A stretch of DNA of 64,000 nt from Rossellomorea arthrocnemi (lineage in GTDB: Bacteria > Bacillota > Bacilli > Bacillales > Bacillaceae_B): positions 1 to 64,000 of the forward strand of contig NZ_CAJGBF010000019.1 in NCBI RefSeq assembly GCF_904424705.1, given 5' to 3'. The first letter of the stretch is position 1. Each line of letters starts with the position of its first letter. A program made the position numbers and the translations under genes. A model generated the notes under the pieces. It was given only the letters and a program-made list of their open reading frames with translations. It did no database searches and had not been told where the DNA came from. Positions 54,326-64,000 of this stretch are shown one piece after another.

Positions 54326-55564
54326 TTGTCATTACGTGAAGAAGCTCTGCATATGCATCGAGTGAATAAAGGGAAATTAGAATCTAAATCCAAGGTGGAA
54401 GTCCGGAACGCTGATGACTTGAGTTTAGCTTACTCACCAGGGGTGGCAGAACCATGTAAGGTGATTTATGACAAGCCTGAAACCGTCTATGATTATACAA
54501 TGAAAGGGAATATGGTCGCAGTTGTGTCAGATGGTACGGCTGTTCTGGGTCTGGGGAATATCGGTCCGGAAGCGGCTCTTCCCGTCATGGAAGGAAAAGC
54601 GGTCCTATTCAAGAGTTTTGCAGGAGTAGATGCATTCCCAATCTGCCTGAATACAACTGATGTGGACAAGATTGTTGAAACAGTCAAGCTTCTTGAGCCA
54701 ACATTCGGAGGTGTGAACCTTGAAGATATCGCCGCACCGAATTGCTTCGAAATCGAAGAGCGCTTAAAGAAAGAAACCAATATCCCTGTCTTTCATGATG
54801 ATCAACATGGTACAGCGATTGTAACCGTGGCTGGACTTGTGAACGCTCTCAAGATTGTCGGAAAGAAGATGTCTGAAATCAAAGTAGTGGCGAATGGTGC
54901 TGGGGCAGCCGGTATGGCCATCATTAAGCTTCTCTATCGTTATGGTGTGAGAGATATCATCATGTGTGATTCCAAGGGGGCGATCTACGAAGGGCGTCCT
55001 GAGGGGATGAATGGTACGAAAGACGAAGTGGCGAAGTTTACGAATCGTGATCACATTAAAGGCGGCCTTTCAGAAGTATTGAAGGATGCCGATGTATTCA
55101 TCGGTGTATCCGTTGCAGGAGCTTTAACGGAAGAAATGGTTTCCTCCATGAAACAGGATCCGATCATCTTTGCCATGGCGAACCCGGTTCCTGAAATCAT
55201 GCCGGAACTTGCGAAAGCAGCAGGAGCGAAGGTCGTCGGGACAGGTCGATCTGATTTCCCTAACCAAGTGAATAATGTCCTGGCATTCCCGGGTATTTTC
55301 AGGGGAGCATTGGATGTTCGTGCGACTCACATTAACGAAAAAATGAAGCAGGCTGCCGTTGAAGCGATTGCCTCCCTGATTACTGAAGACGAGTTGAATG
55401 CGGACTATGTGATTCCGGCGCCGTTTGATAAGCGTGTGGCACCAGCCGTTGCAGCTGCCGTAGCCAAGACAGCTATGGAAACAGGGGTGGCACGCTTAAA
55501 GGTGGACCCGGAAGAAATCCGTAAGAAGACAGAAGATTTAGCGGTTATCGGGAAGAGTGAATGA
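54326..55564 (+). CDS. ytsJ: NAD(P)-dependent malic enzyme
   Basis: A 412-aa decarboxylating malate dehydrogenase that makes pyruvate, CO2 and NADPH/NADH from malate. N-terminal LSLAYSPGVAEPC with the catalytic Tyr, VFHDDQHGTA metal site, Rossmann motif VANGAGAAGMAI, and C-terminal FPNQVNNVLAFPGIFRGALD. In B. subtilis the gene at this place is ytsJ, the main NADP enzyme for growth on malate. TTG after AAGGAGTGAG. Its stop overlaps the regulator start (ATGA). Confidence 0.93.
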   Translation: MSLREEALHMHRVNKGKLESKSKVEVRNADDLSLAYSPGVAEPCKVIYDKPETVYDYTMKGNMVAVVSDGTAVLGLGNIGPEAALPVMEGKAVLFKSFAGVDAFPICLNTTDVDKIVETVKLLEPTFGGVNLEDIAAPNCFEIEERLKKETNIPVFHDDQHGTAIVTVAGLVNALKIVGKKMSEIKVVANGAGAAGMAIIKLLYRYGVRDIIMCDSKGAIYEGRPEGMNGTKDEVAKFTNRDHIKGGLSEVLKDADVFIGVSVAGALTEEMVSSMKQDPIIFAMANPVPEIMPELAKAAGAKVVGTGRSDFPNQVNNVLAFPGIFRGALDVRATHINEKMKQAAVEAIASLITEDELNADYVIPAPFDKRVAPAVAAAVAKTAMETGVARLKVDPEEIRKKTEDLAVIGKSE

Positions 55565-56220
55565 TGACAGAAGTGAACTCTCTCCATACTCACGCTAAGG
55601 TATATATTGGAATTGTTCACCAGTTGAGAGAAATGATATCGAAGGACTGCCTTAAGCCCGGAGATAAGATTCCTTCCGAAAGGGAGCTGTCCGAACGTTT
55701 GAACGTCGGACGCTCTTCTGTCAGGGAAGCACTCCGGGCACTTGAACTGTTGGGGCTGATTGAAACACGCAGGGGGGAAGGTACCTTTCTGCGGGATTTC
55801 AGGGACCATCATCTGATTGACCTTCTTGGTATGTTCATCCTACAGGACGACATGGCACAGGAAGACATTCTTCAAACGAAGATGATGATCGAGAAAGAAG
55901 CGTTAAAAGCCCTGTTTCTAGAAGGGGAAAAGACAGAGGGTCTCTTAGAGAAGATTTCTGAAAGTGTAAACCTGGACGACGTCTTCAGGGAGATCGTGAT
56001 GTTGAGTTCGAATTACTTGTCTCAACGTATCTGGAATATCCTGAATGATTTTGAAACGTTGATCTGTGGTGAGAAAACGCTCACTGCAGCTATGAGGGAA
56101 GAGATGATCAGGATGCTTCACGGCATCGACCATCAAGAGAAGGAAACTGTGCAAGAGACATATAAAAGGGTCAGGAAAATTGTCGATGAAGACGCGACAA
56201 TTTCCAACATCTTTTTTTAA
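55561..56220 (+). CDS. FadR/GntR-family regulator
   Basis: A 219-aa regulator: winged helix at about 12-75 (LKPGDKIPSERELSERLNVG, RSSVREALRALELLGLIETR) and a helical FCD-like ligand domain. It is coupled to the malic enzyme and lies before accDA, so it plausibly senses an acyl-CoA or central metabolite and tunes NADPH and malonyl-CoA supply. The palindrome at 54209-54225 is its likely operator. Confidence 0.88.
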   Translation: MMTEVNSLHTHAKVYIGIVHQLREMISKDCLKPGDKIPSERELSERLNVGRSSVREALRALELLGLIETRRGEGTFLRDFRDHHLIDLLGMFILQDDMAQEDILQTKMMIEKEALKALFLEGEKTEGLLEKISESVNLDDVFREIVMLSSNYLSQRIWNILNDFETLICGEKTLTAAMREEMIRMLHGIDHQEKETVQETYKRVRKIVDEDATISNIFF

Positions 56221-56354
56221 ACCTTTCCATTAAACTGATAGTCAAGCAGTTTTAGATCATGCATTTACTATATAGAAGCGAATGGACAGCTGTCGTGAAA
56301 GGGAATTAATACCCGCTGAAGTAAGCTACTGTCATTCGGTAAGGAGGTTTCACC

Positions 56355-57224
56355 TTGCTAAAGGAACTGTTTAACAAATCGAAAAAGAAAAAATATGCAA
56401 CGATTCCTTCTGAAGCGGCCAAACATGACGTTCCGGAAGGCATCATGACGAAATGTCCTGATTGCAAAAAAATCATGTACACAAAAGAACTTCAAAAAAA
56501 CTTAAAGGTGTGCATTCATTGCGGGTATCATCACGGAATGGGCTCACCAGAAAGAGTCGATAGCTTTATAGATGAAGGTACATTCAAAGAGCTTGACCAT
56601 GACCTTACTTCCGGTAATCCTTTGAACTTTCCTGACTATGAAGGGAAAGTGGAGAAAGACCGGAAAAAGACGGGGATGAATGAAGCCGTGCTGACCGGAT
56701 CTGGGAAGGTGAACGGGGTTGAAGTCGTCACTGCCATCATGGATTCCCGTTTCAGAATGGGAAGCATGGGATCGGTTGTCGGAGAGAAAATCACGAGAGC
56801 CATTGAAGAAGCCGATAAACGGAAGGTTCCGTTCATTATCTTTACCGCTTCAGGCGGAGCGAGAATGCAGGAAGGGGTCCTCTCCTTGATGCAGATGGCC
56901 AAGACCAGCGTGGCCCTGAACCGATTGAGTGAAAATGGGGGTCTCTTCATCTCGATCATGACTCATCCAACGACAGGCGGTGTATCGGCAAGCTTCGCGT
57001 CCGTCGGTGATTACAACTTTGCCGAACCGGGAGCACTAATCGGCTTCGCCGGCAGACGAATCATTGAACAGACAATCCGGGAAGACTTGCCGGAAGATTT
57101 CCAGACATCCGAATTTTTATTGAAACATGGACAACTTGACGGAGTCATTTCGAGACTCGAGTTAAAAGAGAAGATCGGGACAATACTTGATATACATCAG
57201 TGGGACGGTGATCTGCCATGGTAA
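56355..57224 (+). CDS. accD: Acetyl-CoA carboxylase carboxyltransferase subunit beta
   Basis: A 289-aa subunit that with AccA moves CO2 from carboxybiotin to acetyl-CoA to form malonyl-CoA. A four-Cys zinc ribbon (Cys34, 37, 53, 56 in KCPDCKK and VCIHCGY) and the crotonase-like core with [13 protein letters not shown] and [17 protein letters not shown] after AAGGAGGTTTCACC. It overlaps accA by seven bases. Confidence 0.95.
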   Translation: MLKELFNKSKKKKYATIPSEAAKHDVPEGIMTKCPDCKKIMYTKELQKNLKVCIHCGYHHGMGSPERVDSFIDEGTFKELDHDLTSGNPLNFPDYEGKVEKDRKKTGMNEAVLTGSGKVNGVEVVTAIMDSRFRMGSMGSVVGEKITRAIEEADKRKVPFIIFTASGGARMQEGVLSLMQMAKTSVALNRLSENGGLFISIMTHPTTGGVSASFASVGDYNFAEPGALIGFAGRRIIEQTIREDLPEDFQTSEFLLKHGQLDGVISRLELKEKIGTILDIHQWDGDLPW

Positions 57225-58198
57225 ATGAGATGGAATTTGAAAAGCCTGTATTTGAGCTGAAAAAGAAAATAGCCGAGCTGAAGGAATTCACTCAGAATTC
57301 AGACGTCGATTTATCCAAGGAAATCGAGAAACTGGAAAACAGGCTCACGAAACTTGAAAATGATATCTATGAAAACATGAAGCCGTGGGAAAGGGTTCAG
57401 GTGGCACGTCATCCGAACCGCCCGACTACTCTTGATTATATCGGCTACCTCTTTACGGACTTCCTCGAAATGCACGGAGACCGTCTGTATGGGGATGATG
57501 AAGCGATTGTCTCAGGAGTAGGGAAGTTTCAAGGTGTACCTGTGACGATCATCGGGCACCAGAGAGGGAAAGATACGAAAGAAAACATCCGCCGGAACTT
57601 TGGTATGCCTCACCCTGAAGGATACCGGAAAGCTTTACGCTTAATGAAGCAGGCGGACAAGTTCAACCGTCCGATCATCTGCTTTATTGACACGAAGGGT
57701 GCATACCCTGGTAAAGCGGCAGAAGAGCGGGGACAAAGTGAAGCCATAGCCCGAAATCTTGTTGAAATGGCAGGTCTGACCGTTCCTGTCATCTGTATCG
57801 TTATCGGTGAAGGCGGTAGTGGCGGTGCCCTGGCACTTGGCGTGGGAAATCATATTCACATGCTTGAAAACTCCACTTACTCCGTCATCTCACCTGAAGG
57901 GGCCGCTGCCATCCTCTGGAAGGATTCGACCCAGGCGAAACGGGCGGCTGAATCCATGAAGATCACGGCGCCGGATTTGAAGGAGCTTGGAATCATTGAT
58001 GAGATCATCACTGAAGTCAAAGGCGGTGCTCATAAAGGTGTCGAAGAGCAGGCGAAGTATATCAATGACGTCCTTAAGAACTCACTGAAAGAGTTGATCC
58101 CGATGAAAAAGGACGAATTGATTCAACATCGGTACGAAAAATTCAAAGCGATGGGTGAATATTCCGTTTTAAATGATTTAATTGGGGTAAAATCATAA
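57218..58198 (+). CDS. accA: Acetyl-CoA carboxylase carboxyltransferase subunit alpha
   Basis: A 326-aa partner of AccD. N-terminal coiled helix ([16 protein letters not shown]-like), then [40 protein letters not shown] and [16 protein letters not shown], the biotin/CoA core. ATG 57218 overlaps the end of accD; ATG 57230 is an alternative start. The operon ends at the terminator behind it. Confidence 0.95.
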   Translation: MVNEMEFEKPVFELKKKIAELKEFTQNSDVDLSKEIEKLENRLTKLENDIYENMKPWERVQVARHPNRPTTLDYIGYLFTDFLEMHGDRLYGDDEAIVSGVGKFQGVPVTIIGHQRGKDTKENIRRNFGMPHPEGYRKALRLMKQADKFNRPIICFIDTKGAYPGKAAEERGQSEAIARNLVEMAGLTVPVICIVIGEGGSGGALALGVGNHIHMLENSTYSVISPEGAAAILWKDSTQAKRAAESMKITAPDLKELGIIDEIITEVKGGAHKGVEEQAKYINDVLKNSLKELIPMKKDELIQHRYEKFKAMGEYSVLNDLIGVKS

Positions 58199-58207
58199 CA
58201 AATTAAG

Positions 58208-58244
58208 GACTGACAAATAGGAATTACCTTTTGTCAGTCTTTTT
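58208..58244 (+). terminator. Terminator of the accDA operon
   Basis: Stem GACTGACAAA / TTTGTCAGTC with a 12-nt loop, then TTTTTC. Confidence 0.88.
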
Positions 58245-59487
<1,243 letters not shown>

Positions 59488-59517
59488 ATTGTTGTAAGAT
59501 TTCAGGAGGTAAAGAAA

Positions 59518-61278
59518 ATGAGAAAAACGAAAATAGTATGTACGATCGGCCCTGCCAGTGAAAGTGTAGACAAGTTATCCCAACTGATCGAAGCAGGAAT
59601 GAACGTTTCCCGCTTAAACTTTTCACATGGTGACCATGAAGAGCACGGACAGCGAATCGTCAATATCCGTGAAGCAGCAGAAAAAGCCGGTAAAACCGTC
59701 GGAATCCTTCTTGATACAAAAGGTCCGGAAATCCGTACAAATAATATGGAAGATGGTGCAATCGAACTAACACAAGGTTCCACTATTATTGTTTCCATGA
59801 ATGAAGTACTCGGAACAACAGAGAAATTCTCCGTTACATACGAAGGATTGATTGATGATGTTCATGTGGGTTCTAAAATTCTTCTTGACGACGGTTTAAT
59901 CGGTTTGGAAGTAACGGAAATCGACAAGGCCAACGGTGAAATTCATACAAATGTGGCCAACAGCGGGACACTAAAGAATAAAAAAGGTGTAAACGTTCCA
60001 GGCGTATCAGTGAACCTGCCAGGAATCACCGATAAGGATGCAAAAGATATCGTATTCGGCATCGAACAAGGTGTTGACTTTATTGCGGCATCTTTCGTCC
60101 GTCGTGCATCCGATGTATTGGAAATCCGTCAATTATTGGAAGAACATAACGCTTCTCATATTCAAATCATTCCTAAGATCGAAAACCAAGAGGGTGTTGA
60201 CAACATCGATGAGATTCTTGAAGTATCTGACGGATTGATGGTAGCCCGTGGAGATCTTGGTGTGGAAATCCCTGCTGAAGAAGTACCATTGGTTCAAAAG
60301 ATGCTGATCAAAAAATGCAACTCACTGGGTAAACCTGTCATCACGGCCACTCAAATGCTTGATAGCATGCAGCGCAACCCTAGACCGACAAGAGCAGAAG
60401 CAAGCGACGTTGCCAATGCGATCTTTGACGGTACAGATGCCATCATGCTTTCTGGTGAAACGGCAGCCGGTACGTATCCTGTAGAAGCCGTTCAAACCAT
60501 GCATAATATTGCGTCAAGAGCAGAAACCGCGTTGGACTATAACGCCATTCTATCTTCACGCAGCAAAGACAGCGAGCACAACATGACTGATGCTATCGGT
60601 CAATCAGTTGCCTACACAGCCCTTAATCTGGATGTGAATGCCATTGTGGCTCCGACTGAGAGTGGTCACACTGCCCGTATGATCTCTAAATACCGTCCGA
60701 AAGCACCAATCGTAGCTGTGACAGGTACTGACTCTGTATCACGCCGTCTGGCGCTTGTATGGGGCGTATACCCTACAGTCGGCCGTAAAGTGACGACAAC
60801 AGATGAAATGCTTGATATGGCAGTAGAAGAGAGCGTCAATTCAGGTATGACGAAGCACGGAGACCGCATCGTCATCACAGCGGGTGTGCCGATCGGTGAA
60901 TCAGGAACGACAAACCTGATGAAAATTCACGTAGTAGGAGACATCGTTGCAAAAGGTCAAGGAATTGGCCGTAAATCTGCTTATGGTAAAGCAGTTGTAG
61001 CAACATCTGCTGAAGAAGCTGTGAAGAATACGACTGAAGGCTCCGTCCTTGTTACTATCGGCACAGACAAAGAAATGATGCCTGCTCTTGAGAAGTGTTC
61101 TGCACTGATCGTAGAAGAAGGCGGACTTACTAGCCATGCAGCCGTAGTCGGTATCAACCTGGGAATTCCTGTAGTGGTCGGAGTGGACCACGCCACTTCA
61201 CTATTCACAAATGGTCAGGAAATCACGGTGGATGCTACACATGGCGTGATTTATAATGGGTATGCAAGCGTATTGTAA
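59518..61278 (+). CDS. pyk: Pyruvate kinase
   Basis: A 586-aa enzyme that makes pyruvate and ATP from PEP. Barrel domain with [29 protein letters not shown], and the [12 protein letters not shown] catalytic stretch. The C-terminal extra 110 residues carry the PEP-utilising-like segment [20 protein letters not shown], typical for Bacillus pyruvate kinases. ATG after CAGGAGGTAA. Followed by a strong terminator. Confidence 0.97.
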   Translation: MRKTKIVCTIGPASESVDKLSQLIEAGMNVSRLNFSHGDHEEHGQRIVNIREAAEKAGKTVGILLDTKGPEIRTNNMEDGAIELTQGSTIIVSMNEVLGTTEKFSVTYEGLIDDVHVGSKILLDDGLIGLEVTEIDKANGEIHTNVANSGTLKNKKGVNVPGVSVNLPGITDKDAKDIVFGIEQGVDFIAASFVRRASDVLEIRQLLEEHNASHIQIIPKIENQEGVDNIDEILEVSDGLMVARGDLGVEIPAEEVPLVQKMLIKKCNSLGKPVITATQMLDSMQRNPRPTRAEASDVANAIFDGTDAIMLSGETAAGTYPVEAVQTMHNIASRAETALDYNAILSSRSKDSEHNMTDAIGQSVAYTALNLDVNAIVAPTESGHTARMISKYRPKAPIVAVTGTDSVSRRLALVWGVYPTVGRKVTTTDEMLDMAVEESVNSGMTKHGDRIVITAGVPIGESGTTNLMKIHVVGDIVAKGQGIGRKSAYGKAVVATSAEEAVKNTTEGSVLVTIGTDKEMMPALEKCSALIVEEGGLTSHAAVVGINLGIPVVVGVDHATSLFTNGQEITVDATHGVIYNGYASVL

Positions 61279-61295
61279 TTGGTTGGTTGATGAAA

Positions 61296-61328
61296 AACCA
61301 GGGTCTTTAGTGGACCCTGGTTTTTTTG
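61296..61328 (+). terminator. Terminator of pfkA-pyk
   Basis: Stem AACCAGGGTC / GACCCTGGTT followed by TTTTTTG. The gap up to 61599 holds this and the fxsA promoter, no gene. Confidence 0.93.
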
Positions 61329-61550
61329 CTTGAAAAGAAGGTGTGCTATGTAAAGGTGGCGTGATGCTCACCATTTGTACGAGATTAGCTCCAAGGTTTG
61401 ATTGGAAGTGCCGCAATACTATCAAGATTGCCGAAACAACATCAAATGCACCTAATCGAAATCGGCGTATTCTTCTTGAAAAAATCACACCCCTATAAAA
61501 CCTCTTTTATATTCAACAAAACCCCTACATAATGCACAGTATCTTTAATA

Positions 61551-61559
61551 TGCTATAAT
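61551..61559 (+). promoter_or_regulatory. Extended -10 promoter of fxsA
   Basis: TGCTATAAT, an extended -10 identical to the one ahead of amj, 40 bp before the fxsA start. The -35 is weak. Confidence 0.55.
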
Positions 61560-61599
61560 AAAAGGAAGCAAGTATTAAAACCAAATGGAGGAATCCATC

Positions 61600-61986
61600 A
61601 TGAGATATATGTTGTTATTATTAATTATCATACCAGCCCTTGAAATTGGATTATTGGTTCTTTCCGGACAGGCTATTGGTCTTGTGCCGACGGTCCTGTT
61701 GATCATAACGACTGGACTATTGGGCGCTTACTTAGCTAAGAAGCAGGGGATAGAGACGATAAGAAAAGTGCAGAGGGATATGCAGTATGGAAAGCTTCCG
61801 GGTGATGCCATCATGGATGGTTTGTGCATCCTTGTGGGGGGCGTCGTCCTATTGACACCTGGATTCATTACAGATGCCATTGGATTTTTATTACTGCTTC
61901 CTGTCACCAGAAGAATGTTCAAACCATTCATCTATCGGTTATTCAAACGCTGGATCAATAATGGGAATGTAATCATATACAGATAA
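61600..61986 (+). CDS. fxsA: FxsA family membrane protein (YtzA)
   Basis: A 128-aa inner-membrane protein with helices at about 3-18, 25-45 and 65-100. The signatures are PALEIGLLV, TTGLLGAYLAKKQG and LLTPGFITDAIGFLLLLP. In E. coli FxsA counters F-plasmid exclusion of phage T7; the role in bacilli is unknown. ATG 61600 follows TGGAGGAATCC; the in-frame ATG 61585 is part of that SD. Confidence 0.9.
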   Translation: MRYMLLLLIIIPALEIGLLVLSGQAIGLVPTVLLIITTGLLGAYLAKKQGIETIRKVQRDMQYGKLPGDAIMDGLCILVGGVVLLTPGFITDAIGFLLLLPVTRRMFKPFIYRLFKRWINNGNVIIYR

Positions 61987-61990
61987 AGCA

Positions 61991-62022
61991 AAAAGCACTG
62001 CTCCTCATTGAGCAGTGCTTTT
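61991..62022. terminator. Bidirectional terminator
   Basis: Perfect 13-bp stem AAAAGCACTGCTC / GAGCAGTGCTTTT with a 6-nt loop, between fxsA and the convergent ytvI. Confidence 0.93.
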
Positions 62023-62024
62023 CC

Positions 62025-63131
62025 CTATTTTACCCCCATAATGAATCTCCACGTATCTTCAAATACCCCGGCTCGTTTAAGAGTTGATAAAATCACCAGC
62101 ACTACAGGACCGACGATGAGGCCGAGGAAACCGATGAGTTTAAACCCGACAAAAAGTGCAATCAAGGTAGCGAGGGGGTCAAGCCCGATGCTTGAAGACA
62201 ATACTTTCGGTTCCATGATCTGCCGTTGGACGACAACGACGAGGTAAAGAACCGACAGCCCGATCCCCAAGCCGACGTTGCCTGTAATGAATTCATAGGC
62301 AATCCATGGAACGAATACAGCGCCTGTCCCAAGATAAGGCAGGATATCCACAAGACCAGTCACAAGCGCAATGGTGATGGCGTAATCTACTCTGAGGATA
62401 ATCAACCCGATCAGTACAATGATGGCGGTGATCGAGATGAGGGTGAATTGGGCCCTGATAAACCCGAATAGTGCCCGTTTTAAGTCGACGAACACCTTTC
62501 TCCCGCTGCTCATCGCCTTACCTGGAATGATTTTCTCCGCTTTAGCAGATAATGTATACCAGTCCTTACTGATGAAAAACGTGGCTAATGCAGCAAATAT
62601 CAGAACAGATGCGGCATTTGGAATCCACGAGATCAGCTGAGGCAGTTTCGTAAAGAAGTTCTGCAGGAAATCACCTGCGGAAGTCGCAATTTTCGTTCCG
62701 GCTGTCTGGACATTTTCGAGTATCGTGTCCTGTTGTCCGGCTTCAAGATTCTTGAACAAACCGGCAAGTTGATTGTAGAGAGGGATGACATGCCCGACGA
62801 TGATATCCTCTGCATATGTTACCAGGGTTTGAACATGCTTAGGCAGTTCTTCTGCTAAATAATTGGCTCCAGAGACAATTTCGGCAATCAATAGGGTGAT
62901 GAGTCCGGCAAAGATGGCGGCGATCAAAATGAGAGACAGGGTGACAGCCCATATTCTCGGGAGCCATTTTTCCAGTCCGTTCACCAGAGGATTGATCAAT
63001 AATGCAATGGCAACGGCGATGATAAATGGATATGCAAGCTTCCATATGTAAAAGAGTGAAATCAATGAGAGAATGATGATCGCAACTACGATCAGAAAAC
63101 GGATCGTTCGATAAACATAATCTAAATTCAA
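62025..63131 (-). CDS. ytvI: AI-2E family transporter / sporulation protein YtvI
   Basis: A 368-aa membrane protein with about eight helices: N-terminal LFYIWKLAYPFIIAVAIALL, central soluble stretch (PKHVQTLVTYAEDIIVGHVI), and a C-terminal half with LVDILPYLGTGAVFVPW and GLDPLATLIALFVGFKLIGF typical of the AI-2E/PerM family. At this locus in Bacillus it is ytvI, counted as a sporulation membrane protein. The TTG start follows TAGGAGGGAAG. Confidence 0.9.
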   Translation of the reverse strand: MNLDYVYRTIRFLIVVAIIILSLISLFYIWKLAYPFIIAVAIALLINPLVNGLEKWLPRIWAVTLSLILIAAIFAGLITLLIAEIVSGANYLAEELPKHVQTLVTYAEDIIVGHVIPLYNQLAGLFKNLEAGQQDTILENVQTAGTKIATSAGDFLQNFFTKLPQLISWIPNAASVLIFAALATFFISKDWYTLSAKAEKIIPGKAMSSGRKVFVDLKRALFGFIRAQFTLISITAIIVLIGLIILRVDYAITIALVTGLVDILPYLGTGAVFVPWIAYEFITGNVGLGIGLSVLYLVVVVQRQIMEPKVLSSSIGLDPLATLIALFVGFKLIGFLGLIVGPVVLVILSTLKRAGVFEDTWRFIMGVK

Positions 63132-63290
63132 GGGCTTCCCTCCTACCGGGTCTAGTAATTCTATTTTATAGGAGACAGGAAATGAAAGGAAGATATATTT
63201 GAGAGTGGATGAAGGATTTTATGTAGGATGTGGAAAGTTGATATGGTAGGATAATAATTGGAGCACATAAGAGGGAGGCAGGGAAGAGGA

Positions 63291-63749
63291 ATGACACAGC
63301 CATTCATGTTTTTACTGCTTTTATTGGGAATCGGTCTGATGGCAAAGAATCAATCCATTATTATAGCCGTAGCATTTTTAATCGTATTAAAGCTAATCGG
63401 TCTTGATGAAAAAATATTCACCACCATTCAGTCGAAAGGTATCAATTGGGGTGTCACGATCATTACAATAGCGGTATTGGCACCGATTGCTACGGGTGAA
63501 ATCGGCTTTAAGGATTTATTTGATTCTTTGAAATCCCCTTATGCATGGATTGCTCTTGCCTCTGGTATGGCTGTGGCGTTGATTGCAAAGAATGGATTGA
63601 CCCTTCTGGAGGATGATCCACACCTCACGACAGCTCTGGTACTTGGAACGGTATTAGCCGTGGCTTTCTTTAGAGGGGTTGCTGTTGGACCGCTGATCGG
63701 CGCAGGGATTGCCTTCCTGGCAATGAAATTGTATGAATGGTTCCTGTGA
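63291..63749 (+). CDS. ytwI: DUF441 membrane protein YtwI
   Basis: A 152-aa protein with four or five helices (FLLLLLGIGLMAKNQSIIIA; WGVTIITIAVLAPIATGEIG; AWIALASGMAVALIAKNG; LTTALVLGTVLAVAFFRGVAVG). The GxxLMAKNQS and VLAPIATGEIG motifs are those of DUF441. Function unknown; it is conserved in front of citZ in Bacillus. ATG 63291 follows AGGGAAGAGGA; the frame from 63258 is longer but passes two SD-like runs. Confidence 0.88.
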   Translation: MTQPFMFLLLLLGIGLMAKNQSIIIAVAFLIVLKLIGLDEKIFTTIQSKGINWGVTIITIAVLAPIATGEIGFKDLFDSLKSPYAWIALASGMAVALIAKNGLTLLEDDPHLTTALVLGTVLAVAFFRGVAVGPLIGAGIAFLAMKLYEWFL

Positions 63750-63841
63750 AAATACCCTCGGAATTGTACAGTTCAATCCTCGTTTATCCGATGGTTTATT
63801 TTTCTAGAAAAATAATTTTTATAGAAATTGGTGCGTTTTCA

Positions 63842-63870
63842 TTCACAAAAGTCAGATAATTGTTTATAAT
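63842..63870 (+). promoter_or_regulatory. Promoter for the next gene (expected citZ)
   Basis: TTCACA (63842-63847), 17 bp, TATAAT (63865-63870). A cre-like TGTAAGCGCATCCC at 63877-63890 overlaps the start point but has three mismatches. The leader then has a hairpin TTGAGC-aatc-GCTCAA at about 63941-63957. The gene itself is beyond the window; citZ is expected from Bacillus order only. Confidence 0.65.
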
Positions 63871-64000
63871 AGGAAATGTAAGCGCATCCCAAGCTCTCGT
63901 GATATCATAGGAAGAGCCGGGAATCATTTTTTGTATAGGAATTGAGCAATCGCTCAACGTGTTTATTTGCGTTCTTTTTAAACAAGCCTACTAGACTTAA

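Noticed and set aside
63877-63890. Confident CcpA cre site before citZ
   Set aside because: Three positions differ from the consensus. Only its position at the start point makes it worth mentioning.

Overview
The window looks like a chromosome segment of a Bacillaceae Firmicute of the Bacillus/Rossellomorea/Mesobacillus type. The right end (about 49.8-64 kb) keeps the Bacillus order ytrI-ytrH / dnaE / ytsJ (malic enzyme) / FadR-type regulator / accD / accA / pfkA / pyk / fxsA / ytvI / ytwI and ends in what should be the citZ promoter. Sporulation genes (ytrHI with a sigma-E-like promoter, ytvI), AGGAGG-type ribosome binding sites, frequent GTG/TTG starts and low-to-moderate GC all fit. No rRNA, tRNA, CRISPR array, prophage or transposase gene was seen.

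The left 49 kb is an accessory zone of short mono- or bicistronic units. 0-13.9 kb: GNAT, two DinB-fold proteins, an alpha/beta hydrolase, a stand-alone MraY-like transferase, a large RND exporter, a HAD phosphatase, a WYL regulator divergent from a GyrI-like protein, and small membrane proteins. 14-25 kb: rifamycin phosphotransferase (Rph), an APH-fold kinase, SRPBCC, pyruvate oxidase, GpmA, a hydrolase and a secreted TolB-like propeller. 25-36.7 kb: a dense patch of GNATs, DinB, a Nudix gene, lipoproteins, a chloramphenicol phosphotransferase homologue, a methyltransferase and an ArsR-SRPBCC pair. Three genes in this patch are visibly broken. 36.8-49.5 kb: a TetR-controlled ABC exporter, a Fur-box nitroreductase, a quinone oxidoreductase, two MFS exporters, the lipid II flippase Amj, lipoproteins and membrane proteins.

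Detoxification recurs: Rph, Cpt-like, RND, ABC and two MFS exporters, APH fold, GNATs and nitroreductase. Several units carry their own readable control sites. These are two TetR operators around a TTGACC-17-TATATT promoter, a 23-bp-arm palindrome holding the arsR promoter, a FadR-type TGGTCAGACCA site ahead of the malic enzyme/FadR unit, paired inverted repeats between the WYL regulator and its neighbour, and a 12-codon leader ORF plus a hairpin over the SD ahead of an MFS exporter.

The least explained signals are three intergenic arrays (18.9, 23.9 and 49.6 kb). Each has six units at a 20-21 bp pitch, each has a different short core, and all three cores contain ATGA on one strand. There is also a family of large palindromic intergenic repeats in five copies, and three genes whose only sensible start after a good SD is ATT, ATC or ATA.
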